Assembly: GCA_963169595.1 (NCBI GenBank)
Contig: CAUJFM010000073.1
Location: forward strand, 1-7,910
DNA: 7,910 nucleotides
Reading direction: 5' to 3'
Origin: Bacteroidota bacterium
GTDB taxonomy: Bacteria > Bacteroidota > Bacteroidia > Flavobacteriales_F > PHOS-HE28
Below the pieces are notes generated by a model. That model was not told where the DNA came from, ran no database searches, and worked only from the letters and a program-made list of their open reading frames with translations. Shown one piece after another: positions 1-5,695 of the stretch. Position 1 is the stretch's first letter; each line of letters begins with the position of its first letter. Position numbers and translations under genes: made by a program.

Positions 1-858
1 GGTGAAACGGCCGTTCACGGGAATGCTGCGCGTGAGGTCGCTCGCGTAGCCGCCGTACTCGCAGCCGAAGTCCATCAGGATCACATCGCCGTCGTTGCAC
101 ACCTGGTCGTTGGTGATGTAGTGCAGCACGCAGGCGTTGTAGCCGCTGGCGATGATGGGCGTGTAGGCATGGCCGCGCGAGCCGTTGCGCAGGAACTCGT
201 GCGTGATCTCCGCTTCGATCTCGTACTCCTTCACGCCGGGCTTCACGAAGCCGCACACCCGCTCGAAGGCCTTGCCGGTGATGGCGATGGCGCGCTTGAT
301 CTGTTCCACCTCCTCCTGCGTCTTGCGGCTGCGGATGCGGTGCATGATGGGCGCGCTGCGCTTCACGCTGTGCAGCGGGTACTGCGCGCGCAGTTCCTTG
401 TTCTTGCGCTCCTCGCGCGTCTCCACCTCGTTGTGCTGGCGCAGGTGCTCGTTGCTGTTCAGGTACAGGTGCTCGCACTGCGGCACCAGGCGCTTGATGG
501 TGGCCTCAAAGCTGCTCGTCCACAGCACCGTGGCGATGCCGCTGAGGTCGCGCGCCTCCTGCTGGCTGAACTTGGCACCCTCCCAGATCGCGATCAGCTC
601 GCTGGTCTCGCGCACGAAGAGGATCTCGCGGTCCTTCGGGTCCACCGCATCGGGGAACAGCAGCAGGATCGTCTCCTCCTGGTCGATGCCCGTTAAGTAG
701 AAGATGTCGCTGGCCTGCTTGAACGGCATCGTGCCATCGGCGCTGGTGGGCATGATGTCGTTGCTATGGAACACGGCGAGGCCGCCTTTCTCCAAGTGTT
801 GGCGGAAACGGGCGCGGTGCTCGCGGTAGGTGGCGGCGGAGAGGGGTGTGTAGCGCAT
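1..858 (-). CDS. pepP: Xaa-Pro aminopeptidase (aminopeptidase P), N-terminal part, cut by the left window edge
   Basis: Metallopeptidase of the M24 (pita-bread) family that removes an N-terminal residue preceding proline, probably in the cytoplasm; no signal peptide is seen. Reading from the ATG at 858 gives 286 codons without a stop up to base 1. Residues about 1-170 look like the aminopeptidase P N-terminal domain (SDIFYLTGIDQEETILLLFP), followed by the start of the catalytic domain. HYITN near residue 246 matches the conserved His of the family. LMDFGCEYGG and SDLTRSIPVNG place the first two metal-ligand aspartates at about 263 and 274, eleven residues apart as in E. coli PepP (260 and 271). 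The remaining ligands (one His, two Glu) would lie beyond the window; the family is usually about 430 residues. The ATG at 858 gives the expected short N-terminus before the AMP_N domain. A candidate promoter lies 37 bases upstream. The family is confident; exact specificity is inferred. Confidence 0.93.
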   Translation of the reverse strand, partial: MRYTPLSAATYREHRARFRQHLEKGGLAVFHSNDIMPTSADGTMPFKQASDIFYLTGIDQEETILLLFPDAVDPKDREILFVRETSELIAIWEGAKFSQQEARDLSGIATVLWTSSFEATIKRLVPQCEHLYLNSNEHLRQHNEVETREERKNKELRAQYPLHSVKRSAPIMHRIRSRKTQEEVEQIKRAIAITGKAFERVCGFVKPGVKEYEIEAEITHEFLRNGSRGHAYTPIIASGYNACVLHYITNDQVCNDGDVILMDFGCEYGGYASDLTRSIPVNGRFT

Positions 859-894
859 GGCATTCGCCGAATGGCTCGGCGTAGGTGAATAGGG

Positions 895-923
895 CGAAGG
901 TAGGGGAGGGAGCGAAGCTTCAA
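895..923 (-). promoter_or_regulatory. Candidate Bacteroidota-type promoter for pepP
   Basis: On the minus strand, TTG (bases 923-921) is followed after 18 bases by TACCTTCG (902-895). This fits the Bacteroidota housekeeping pattern TTG-N17-23-TAnnTTTG with one mismatch in the -7 box. It would leave an untranslated leader of roughly 30 bases before the ATG at 858. The match is short and could be chance; the position upstream of the gene is the main support. Confidence 0.4.
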
Positions 924-925
924 TT

Positions 926-993
926 CTCAAGCTACAAGCATCAAGGCCCAAGGCACGCCTTTGAAGCTTGGGACTTCAGCCTTGTGACTTGAG
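926..993. repeat. Large imperfect inverted repeat (28-base arms, 12-base loop)
   Basis: The left arm (926-953) begins CTCAAGCTACAAGC. The reverse complement of the right arm (993-966) begins CTCAAGTCACAAGG. By eye the arms agree in 19 to 20 of 28 positions, including the blocks CTCAAG, ACAAG, AAG and CCCAAG, around a loop at 954-965. The sequence is rich in CAAG/CTTG words, so it can also be read as a degenerate short tandem motif on both sides of a centre. It lies just upstream of the pepP promoter and next to the repeat-like element at 1003-1101. Its function is unknown; it has no T-run on either side and is not a canonical terminator. Confidence 0.5.
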
Positions 994-1002
994 GCTTGTT
1001 CT

Positions 1003-1101
1003 GGGCGTGCCGGCTCGAGGACTCGCCGTCGGGCTATCCGCTGCAAGTCCGCGCTCGTCGTTCCTTCTCGCTTGCGGGCTTTCCGCTTCTATCCCTCACG
1101 C
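1003..1101 (+). repeat. Intergenic repeat-like element with internal direct repeat (REP/MITE-like)
   Basis: The stretch begins GGGCGTGCC and ends ATCCCTCACGC. Within it, 1031-1050 (GGGCTATCCGCTGCAAGTCC) recurs as 1076-1095 (GGGCTTTCCGCTTCTATCCC), with 15 of 20 bases identical. AAGTCCGC (1045-1052) can pair with GCGGGCTT (1075-1082), allowing one G-T pair, to form a stem around the region between. From memory, elements with the order GGGCGTGCC ... GGGCTwTCCGCT ... ATCCCTmACGC are scattered between genes in many Bacteroidota genomes, where they are often mistranslated as short proteins containing GYPLQ and FPLLSLTR. That family assignment is recollection, not something shown here; the internal repeat is visible directly. 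Confidence 0.55.
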
Positions 1102-1205
1102 GATCGATCCTCACCCCGGGCCCACCCCAGCGAAAAGTGCTTCACAGCAACGATCGACCACGTCTGTCAAAGTGCGGTCCTACCTTGCAGGCCAACGAAC
1201 CCATT
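1102..1205. other. Non-coding leader before the small two-gene unit, nothing convincing
   Basis: This is the remainder of the 347-base gap between pepP and the gene at 1206. It contains a C-rich patch (CCCCGGGCCCACCCC, 1114-1128) and two CGATCGA words (1101 and 1151), but I see no gene, no RNA gene and no clear terminator. TACCTTGC at 1181-1188 resembles a -7 box poorly and has no partner -33 element. The promoter of the downstream gene is therefore not identified. Confidence 0.5.
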
Positions 1206-1478
1206 ATGAAACGCATCCTCGTCTCCATCTCCCTCTCCCCCGAAGGCATGGCACATATCCGGGCGACCCCAGAGCAGCAGAAGGCGGAGATGGAGTTCGT
1301 CAACAAGTGGAAGGAAGAGGGGCTTCTTGAGAGCTTCTTCATCAGCACCGACCGGACGGGGGCTTTTCTGCTCTTGAGCGGTGTGGAGTTGGGCCGCGCG
1401 AAGGAGCTCATCGCCATCCTGCCCTACTTCCCGTACATGGCCGAGGTGCAGTACTTCGAGCTGGACAAGCAGTTCTGA
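1206..1478 (+). CDS. Small muconolactone-isomerase-like / YCII-type dimeric alpha+beta barrel protein
   Basis: A 90-residue soluble protein with no signal peptide or membrane segment. It has the layout of a one-domain ferredoxin-like (dimeric alpha+beta barrel) protein: a beta strand at 3-9 (RILVSIS), a helix at about 22-40 (PEQQKAEMEFVNKWKEEG), central strands including GAFLLLSG (52-59), a second helix at 62-71 and a final strand after LPYFPYM. The segment ILPYFPYMAEVQYFEL resembles the C-terminal LPLFPYMxxxVTPL part of muconolactone delta-isomerases, the best recognisable relative. I see no aromatic-degradation genes nearby, so isomerase activity should not be assumed. The start is the ATG at 1206: the open frame continues to 996, but that upstream part only translates the intergenic repeat. 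The stop lies two bases before the next gene, so the two are probably co-transcribed. Confidence 0.8.
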   Translation: MKRILVSISLSPEGMAHIRATPEQQKAEMEFVNKWKEEGLLESFFISTDRTGAFLLLSGVELGRAKELIAILPYFPYMAEVQYFELDKQF

Positions 1479-1480
1479 GC

Positions 1481-1903
1481 ATGGCGAAGGCCAACAAGAC
1501 CCAAGCCACCACCGCCAACGTGGAGGCCTTCATCGACACCCATCCCAAGGAGGAGATGCGCGATGACAGCCGGACGCTGATTACCCTCATGCAGGAGCTC
1601 ACCGGCGAGGAGCCGCACATGTACGGCCCGTCCATCATCGGCTTCGGCACCTACCACTACACCTATGCCAGCGGGCATTCGGGCAGCGCACCGTTGGCGG
1701 CCTTCAGCCCGCGCAAGACGGAGCTGGTGATCTACCTGGGCCAGGAGGCCTTGGATCCGGAGGTGCTGGCCAAGCTGGGGAAGCACAAGGCCACGAAGGG
1801 CTGCCTGTACGTGAAGCGCCTGGCCGACATCGACCTGAAGGTGTTGAAGGCCCTGATCAAGCGGTCCATCGCGGCTACGCGGAAGGCCTACCCCGCTCCG
1901 TAG
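1481..1903 (+). CDS. DUF1801 domain protein (YdhG-like)
   Basis: A 140-residue cytoplasmic protein consisting almost entirely of a DUF1801 domain. Recognisable family blocks are VEAFIDTHPKEEMRDDSRTL (14-33), the central GPSIIGFGTYHYTYASG (49-65), FSPRKTELVIYL (75-86) and the C-terminal GCLYVKRLADIDLKVLKALI (107-126). Members are small proteins of poorly defined role; the Bacillus subtilis relative YdhG (Fra) has been linked to iron delivery through a frataxin-like fold, but that function cannot be transferred from sequence alone. It starts two bases after the preceding gene's stop and shares its orientation, so both are likely translated from one message. There is no clear Shine-Dalgarno sequence, as is usual in this phylum. 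The family is confident, the function unknown. Confidence 0.88.
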   Translation: MAKANKTQATTANVEAFIDTHPKEEMRDDSRTLITLMQELTGEEPHMYGPSIIGFGTYHYTYASGHSGSAPLAAFSPRKTELVIYLGQEALDPEVLAKLGKHKATKGCLYVKRLADIDLKVLKALIKRSIAATRKAYPAP

Positions 1904-1918
1904 CCCGGCCCCACCACC

Positions 1919-1934
1919 GCCTTCTTTCGGAGGC
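1919..1934 (+). terminator. Short hairpin after the DUF1801 gene, weak terminator candidate
   Basis: GCCTTC (1919-1924) and GGAGGC (1929-1934) pair over six bases, with one G-T pair, around a TTTC loop, 16 bases after the stop codon. No T-run follows, so if transcription ends here it is not by a textbook intrinsic terminator. Confidence 0.25.
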
Positions 1935-1981
1935 AGACCCTGATCAGAACGGTTCTAAACAAGGGATGACCCCCCCTCGGC

Positions 1982-2012
1982 TTCCATGCCAACCGCTCGC
2001 CCCGTAAGTTTG
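1982..2012 (+). promoter_or_regulatory. Candidate promoter of the sdhCAB operon
   Basis: TAAGTTTG at 2005-2012 matches the Bacteroidota -7 consensus TAnnTTTG exactly. The -33 region is weak: TTC at 1982-1984, 20 bases upstream, replaces the expected TTG. Transcription would begin about 2018, giving a leader of roughly 33 bases before the sdhC ATG at 2051. A purine stretch AAGAAG (2043-2048) sits immediately before the start, too close for a standard Shine-Dalgarno site. An 11-base dyad at 1946-1956 lies upstream. Confidence 0.5.
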
Positions 2013-2050
2013 CGGCCGAACGAACCTCAGTGGTTCGCTGTTAAGAAGAC

Positions 2051-2728
2051 ATGGCACGAACAGCCCTCCTCGGTTCCTCCCTCACGAAGAAGTATTGGAT
2101 GGCCCTCACGGGCCTTTTCCTTTGCCTGTTCCTGGTGATCCACTTGGCCGGCAACCTGCAGTTGCTGGACGCCAGCCCGGAAGGCAGGCTGAAGTTCAAC
2201 GCCTACGCCAAGTTCATGACCACCTTCCCGCTGATCAAGGTGGTGAGCTACCTGCTCTACTTCAGCATTCTGTTCCACGCCTTTGACGGCATCCTGCTGG
2301 CCATGCAGAACCGCCAGGCCCGTCCCACGCGTTACGTGAAGGAGAAGCCCTCCGCCAACCGCACCTGGTACAGTGGCCAGATGGCCCTGCTGGGTTCACT
2401 GCTGCTGGTGTTCATCGTGCTGCACATGAAGCATTTCTGGTACGAGATGCACTGGGGTGGCCTGCCGGTGGATGCCGAGGGCAACACCGACCTCTTCACC
2501 GTGGTGGCGGCCGCCTTCCAAGAGCCCCTGTACGTGGTGTTCTACGTGGTGGCCATGGCCGTGCTGGCCTTCCACCTGCTGCACGGGTTCCAGAGCGCCT
2601 TCCAGAGCCTGGGCCTGAACCATCCGCGCTACACCCCGATCATCAAGAACGTGGGGGTGTTCTTCGGCGTGGTGGTGCCGATCCTCTTCGCCCTCATCCC
2701 GGTGTGGATGTTCGCTTTCCCCGGTTGA
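2051..2728 (+). CDS. sdhC: Succinate dehydrogenase cytochrome b subunit (dihaem, b558 type)
   Basis: Membrane anchor of complex II; it carries electrons from the iron-sulfur subunit through two b haems to quinone. The 225-residue protein has five predicted membrane helices at about 16-37, 60-84, 110-128, 157-179 and 200-222, the single-subunit (type B) architecture, so no separate SdhD is expected and none is present. Four histidines in helices I-IV suit bis-His ligation of two haems: H31 (VIHLAGN), H76 (LFHAFDG), H125 or H128 (VLHMKHFW) and H175 (AFHLLHGF), in the order known for Bacillus SdhC and Wolinella FrdC. The glutamate that precedes the last haem His by two residues in Wolinella FrdC (Glu180, as I recall) is absent here (A173). 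It is first in the operon, 28 bases before sdhA. The start at 2051 gives the expected short basic N-terminus before helix I. Quinone type is inferred from the phylum. Confidence 0.96.
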   Translation: MARTALLGSSLTKKYWMALTGLFLCLFLVIHLAGNLQLLDASPEGRLKFNAYAKFMTTFPLIKVVSYLLYFSILFHAFDGILLAMQNRQARPTRYVKEKPSANRTWYSGQMALLGSLLLVFIVLHMKHFWYEMHWGGLPVDAEGNTDLFTVVAAAFQEPLYVVFYVVAMAVLAFHLLHGFQSAFQSLGLNHPRYTPIIKNVGVFFGVVVPILFALIPVWMFAFPG

Positions 2729-2756
2729 TCCTTCCCTTAGATCCGTCCGCAATTCC

Positions 2757-4826
2757 ATGAGCAAGCTCGACAGCAAGATCCCTCCCGGTCCCATCGACAA
2801 GAAGTGGACCTACCACAAGGGGCATATGCGCATCGTGGCGCCTGCGAACAAGCGCCGCATCGATGTCATCGTGGTGGGCACGGGCCTCGCCGGTGCCAGC
2901 GCGGCCGCTTCCCTGGCCGAGATGGGCTACAACGTGAAGGCCTTCTGCTTCCAGGACAGCGCCCGCCGCGCCCACAGCATTGCCGCGCAGGGGGGCATCA
3001 ACGCCGCCAAGAACTACATGAACGACGGCGACAGCACGTACCGTCTGTTCTACGACACCGTGAAGGGCGGCGACTACCGGGCCCGCGAGGCGAACGTGTA
3101 CCGCCTGGCCGAGGTGAGCGCCAACATCATCGACCAGTGCGTGGCCCAGGGCGTGCCCTTCGCCCGTGACTACGGCGGACTGCTCGACAACCGCTCCTTC
3201 GGTGGGGTGCAGGTGAGCCGCACCTTCTATGCCCGCGGGCAGACAGGCCAGCAGCTGCTGCTCGGCGCCTACAGTGCGCTGATGCGCCAGGTGGGCAAGG
3301 GCACGGTGAAGATGTACGACCGTCACGAGATGCTCGATGTGGTGATCGTGGACGGCAAGGCGCGCGGCATCATCGCCCGCAACCTGATCACCGGCGAGAT
3401 CGAGCGGCACGGCGCGCATGCGGTGCTGCTGTGCACCGGCGGCTATGGCAACGTGTTCTTCCTGAGCACGAACGCCATGGGCAGCAACGTTACCGCCGCG
3501 TGGAAGGCGCACAAGCGCGGGGCCTTCTTCGGCAACCCCTGCTACACGCAGATCCACCCCACCTGCATCCCGGTGAGCGGCACGCACCAGAGCAAGCTCA
3601 CCCTGATGTCCGAATCGCTTCGCAACGATGGTCGCATCTGGGTACCGGCCAAGCTCGAGGACGCGAAGGCGATCCGGGAAGGCAAGAAGAAAGGCAGCGA
3701 CATCCCCGAGGCCGACCGCGACTACTACCTGGAGCGCCGCTACCCGGCCTTCGGCAACCTGGTGCCGCGCGATGTGGCCAGCCGTGCCGCCAAGGAGCGC
3801 TGCGATGCGGGCTTCGGTGTGAACAAGACCGGTGAGGCCGTGTATCTCGACTTCAGCGCGGCCATCGAGCGCTACGGCAAGCTCCAGGCGAACATCCTGA
3901 AGCTGGAGAACCCCAGCAAGGAGAAGATCCGCGAGCTGGGCGAGGCCGTCGTGAGCGAGAAGTACGGGAACCTCTTCGACATGTACGAGAACATCGTCGG
4001 TGAGAACCCCTACAAGGAGCCGATGAAGATCTACCCCGCCGTGCACTACACCATGGGCGGCCTGTGGGTGGATTACAACCTACAGACCACGGTGCCCGGC
4101 CTCTTCGCCCTGGGCGAGGCCAACTTCAGCGACCACGGCGCCAACCGCCTCGGTGCCTCGGCGCTGATGCAGGGCCTGGCCGACGGCTACTTCGTGATCC
4201 CCTACACCGTGGGCGATTACCTCGCCGATGATATCCGCACCGGCCCCATCGACACCAAGCGTCCCGAGTTCGACGCCGCCGAGAAGGAGGTGACGGACCG
4301 CATCAACCACTTCATCAACAACAAGGGCACCAAGCCGGTGGATGAGTTCCACCGCCGCCTGGGCAAGGTGATGTGGGACAAGTGCGGCATGGCGCGCAAC
4401 GAGCAGGGCCTGAAGGAGGCCATCCAGGAGATCCGCCAGATCCGTGCGGAGTTCTGGAAGGATGTGCGCGTACCCGGCAAGGCCAACGAGTTCAACCAGG
4501 AACTGGAGAAGGCCGGTCGTGTGGCCGACTTCCTGGAGCTGGGCGAGCTGATGTGCATGGACGCGCTGCACCGGAACGAGAGCTGTGGCGGCCATTTCCG
4601 CGAGGAGTACCAGGAGATGGAGGGCCCGCAGCAGGGCGAGGCCAAGCGCGACGACGCCAACTTCGCCTACGTGGCCGCCTGGGAGTGGCTGGGCGAGGCC
4701 GGCAAGGCCGAGCTGCACAAGGAGCCGCTGACCTTCGAGGAGGTGAAACTGACCCAGCGTTCATACAATAAAGATCGAGCCAATTGTAGCGTCGACCCAT
4801 CGGTTCGACGCTACACAACCAGATAG
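2757..4826 (+). CDS. sdhA: Succinate dehydrogenase flavoprotein subunit, with an anomalous C-terminal tail
   Basis: Catalytic subunit of complex II, converting succinate to fumarate with covalently bound FAD on the cytoplasmic face. The dinucleotide-binding motif GTGLAG is at 41-46, and the FAD-attachment His is H73 in ARRAHSIAAQGG. Dicarboxylate-binding and catalytic residues are recognisable as H267 (QIHPTC), R338 (VPRDVASR), H430 (AVHYTMGG) and R464 (GANRLGAS). The C-terminal helical domain carries the usual NESCGGHFREEY stretch. As read, the protein has 689 residues. Bacteroidota homologues, as I recall, end just after a TQRSYK-like motif at about 670. Here the frame continues about 20 residues past TQRSY (DRANCSVDPSVRRYTTR), because AAT AAA replaces what would be AAA TAA; a single added A at 4767-4769 would restore Lys-stop. 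The tail overlaps a perfect hairpin, so it is probably not genuine protein. The core gene is certain. Confidence 0.96.
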   Translation: MSKLDSKIPPGPIDKKWTYHKGHMRIVAPANKRRIDVIVVGTGLAGASAAASLAEMGYNVKAFCFQDSARRAHSIAAQGGINAAKNYMNDGDSTYRLFYDTVKGGDYRAREANVYRLAEVSANIIDQCVAQGVPFARDYGGLLDNRSFGGVQVSRTFYARGQTGQQLLLGAYSALMRQVGKGTVKMYDRHEMLDVVIVDGKARGIIARNLITGEIERHGAHAVLLCTGGYGNVFFLSTNAMGSNVTAAWKAHKRGAFFGNPCYTQIHPTCIPVSGTHQSKLTLMSESLRNDGRIWVPAKLEDAKAIREGKKKGSDIPEADRDYYLERRYPAFGNLVPRDVASRAAKERCDAGFGVNKTGEAVYLDFSAAIERYGKLQANILKLENPSKEKIRELGEAVVSEKYGNLFDMYENIVGENPYKEPMKIYPAVHYTMGGLWVDYNLQTTVPGLFALGEANFSDHGANRLGASALMQGLADGYFVIPYTVGDYLADDIRTGPIDTKRPEFDAAEKEVTDRINHFINNKGTKPVDEFHRRLGKVMWDKCGMARNEQGLKEAIQEIRQIRAEFWKDVRVPGKANEFNQELEKAGRVADFLELGELMCMDALHRNESCGGHFREEYQEMEGPQQGEAKRDDANFAYVAAWEWLGEAGKAELHKEPLTFEEVKLTQRSYNKDRANCSVDPSVRRYTTR
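4785..4815 (+). promoter_or_regulatory. Perfect 11-bp hairpin at the sdhA/sdhB junction
   Basis: TGTAGCGTCGA (4785-4795) and TCGACGCTACA (4805-4815) are exact reverse complements around the nine-base loop CCCATCGGT. The structure ends 15 bases before the sdhB ATG. No T-run follows, so it is unlikely to be a simple terminator. It may instead stabilise or punctuate the message between the two subunit genes. It falls inside the apparently spurious sdhA tail, which supports the idea that this segment is really intergenic. Confidence 0.6.
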
Positions 4827-4830
4827 CCAA

Positions 4831-5589
4831 ATGGGCAACATGAAATTGACACTGAAGATCTGGCGCCAGAACGGTCCCAACGACAAGGGCCGCATGGAGA
4901 CCTATCCCGTGAACGATGTGTCCGAGGACATGTCCTTCCTGGAGATGCTGGACGTGCTGAACGACCAGCTGATCCGCGAAGGCAAGGACCCGGTCGCCTT
5001 CGACCATGACTGCCGCGAGGGTATCTGCGGCATGTGCAGCCTGTTCATCAACGGTGAGCCCCACGGCCCGGGCCGCGGCATCACCACCTGCCAGCTGCAC
5101 ATGCGCAAGTTCAAGGATGGGGACACCATATTCATCGAGCCTTGGCGCAGCGCCGCCTTCCCGGTGATCAAAGACCTGAGCACCAATCGCAGCGCCTTCG
5201 ACCGCATCCAGGCCGCCGGCGGCTTCGTGAGCGTGAACACCAGCGGCAACCTGGTGGACGGCAACGCGGTGCCCATCCCGAAGGATGATGCCGACAAGGC
5301 CTTCGACGCAGCCACCTGCATTGGCTGCGGCGCCTGCGTGGCCACCTGCCCCAACGGAAGTGCCATGCTCTTCGTGGCCGCCAAGGTGAGCCAGTTCGCC
5401 CTGCTGCCCCAGGGCCGTCCCGAGGCCAAGCGCCGTGTGCTGGCCATGGTGGACCAGATGGACAAGGAGGGCTTCGGCAACTGCAGCAATACCGGCGCCT
5501 GCGAGGTGGAATGCCCCAAGGGTATCAGCCTGGAGCACATCGCCCGCATGAACAGAGAATACTTGGCGGCGAGCGTGACGAAGGAGTGA
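4831..5589 (+). CDS. sdhB: Succinate dehydrogenase iron-sulfur subunit
   Basis: Relays electrons from the flavin in SdhA to the haems of SdhC through three clusters. The 252-residue protein has the plant-type ferredoxin domain first, with [2Fe-2S] ligands C61, C66 and C69 (CREGICGMC) and C87. The second, bacterial-ferredoxin-like domain has CIGCGACVATCP at 163-174 and CSNTGACEVECPKG at 218-231. By the family pattern C163, C166, C169 and C228 hold the [4Fe-4S] cluster, and C173, C218 and C224 hold the [3Fe-4S] cluster; all ligands are present. The gene begins four bases after the sdhA stop as read. An ATG at 4840 (fourth codon) is an alternative start, and the motif spacing does not discriminate. 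It is last in the operon and followed by a strong terminator. Confidence 0.97.
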   Translation: MGNMKLTLKIWRQNGPNDKGRMETYPVNDVSEDMSFLEMLDVLNDQLIREGKDPVAFDHDCREGICGMCSLFINGEPHGPGRGITTCQLHMRKFKDGDTIFIEPWRSAAFPVIKDLSTNRSAFDRIQAAGGFVSVNTSGNLVDGNAVPIPKDDADKAFDAATCIGCGACVATCPNGSAMLFVAAKVSQFALLPQGRPEAKRRVLAMVDQMDKEGFGNCSNTGACEVECPKGISLEHIARMNREYLAASVTKE

Positions 5590-5610
5590 AAGTGCACCGA
5601 TGAACTACTG

Positions 5611-5640
5611 GAAAGGCCGTCATCGACGGCCTTTCTTGTT
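5611..5640 (+). terminator. Intrinsic terminator of the sdhCAB operon
   Basis: GAAAGGCCGTC (5611-5621) and GACGGCCTTTC (5625-5635) form a perfect 11-bp stem with an ATC loop, starting 22 bases after the sdhB stop and followed by TTGTT. The A-rich 5' side and T-rich 3' side are typical of a Rho-independent terminator and would allow some activity in both directions. It separates the sdh operon from the aminotransferase unit. Confidence 0.85.
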
Positions 5641-5695
5641 CCCTACCTATTACCCGTGGTGAACTCGGACCCGCGTCCATTTAGCTTAGCCGAAC

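Noticed and set aside
693..923. 76-codon minus-strand open frame at the pepP start
   Set aside because: Out of frame with pepP, whose own frame encodes a clear aminopeptidase P N-terminal domain over the same bases.
1181..1188. TACCTTGC as a promoter box for the 1206 gene
   Set aside because: Two mismatches at the conserved 3' end of the box and no TTG at the right distance upstream.
996..1205. N-terminal extension of the 1206 gene by 70 residues in the same frame
   Set aside because: The extension translates the intergenic repeat element (GYPLQ...FPLLSLTR) and does not look like protein. The ATG at 1206 begins a typical small alpha+beta barrel.
2694..4046. 450-codon open frame on the minus strand opposite sdhA
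   Set aside because: It is an antisense shadow of a high-GC coding region. Its translation is low-complexity, rich in His, Val, Ala and Leu, with no recognisable domain, while sdhA on the other strand is unmistakable.
4764..4775. Programmed frameshift at the end of sdhA
   Set aside because: There is no slippery heptamer and no benefit from shifting at the last codon. A simple one-base loss or sequencing error explains the pattern better.
5682..5689. TAGCTTAG as a -7 promoter box for the aminotransferase
   Set aside because: One mismatch to TAnnTTTG, but it lies six bases before the ATG, which would give a leaderless message, and no -33 element is evident. Too weak to annotate, although the gene needs a promoter after the sdh terminator.
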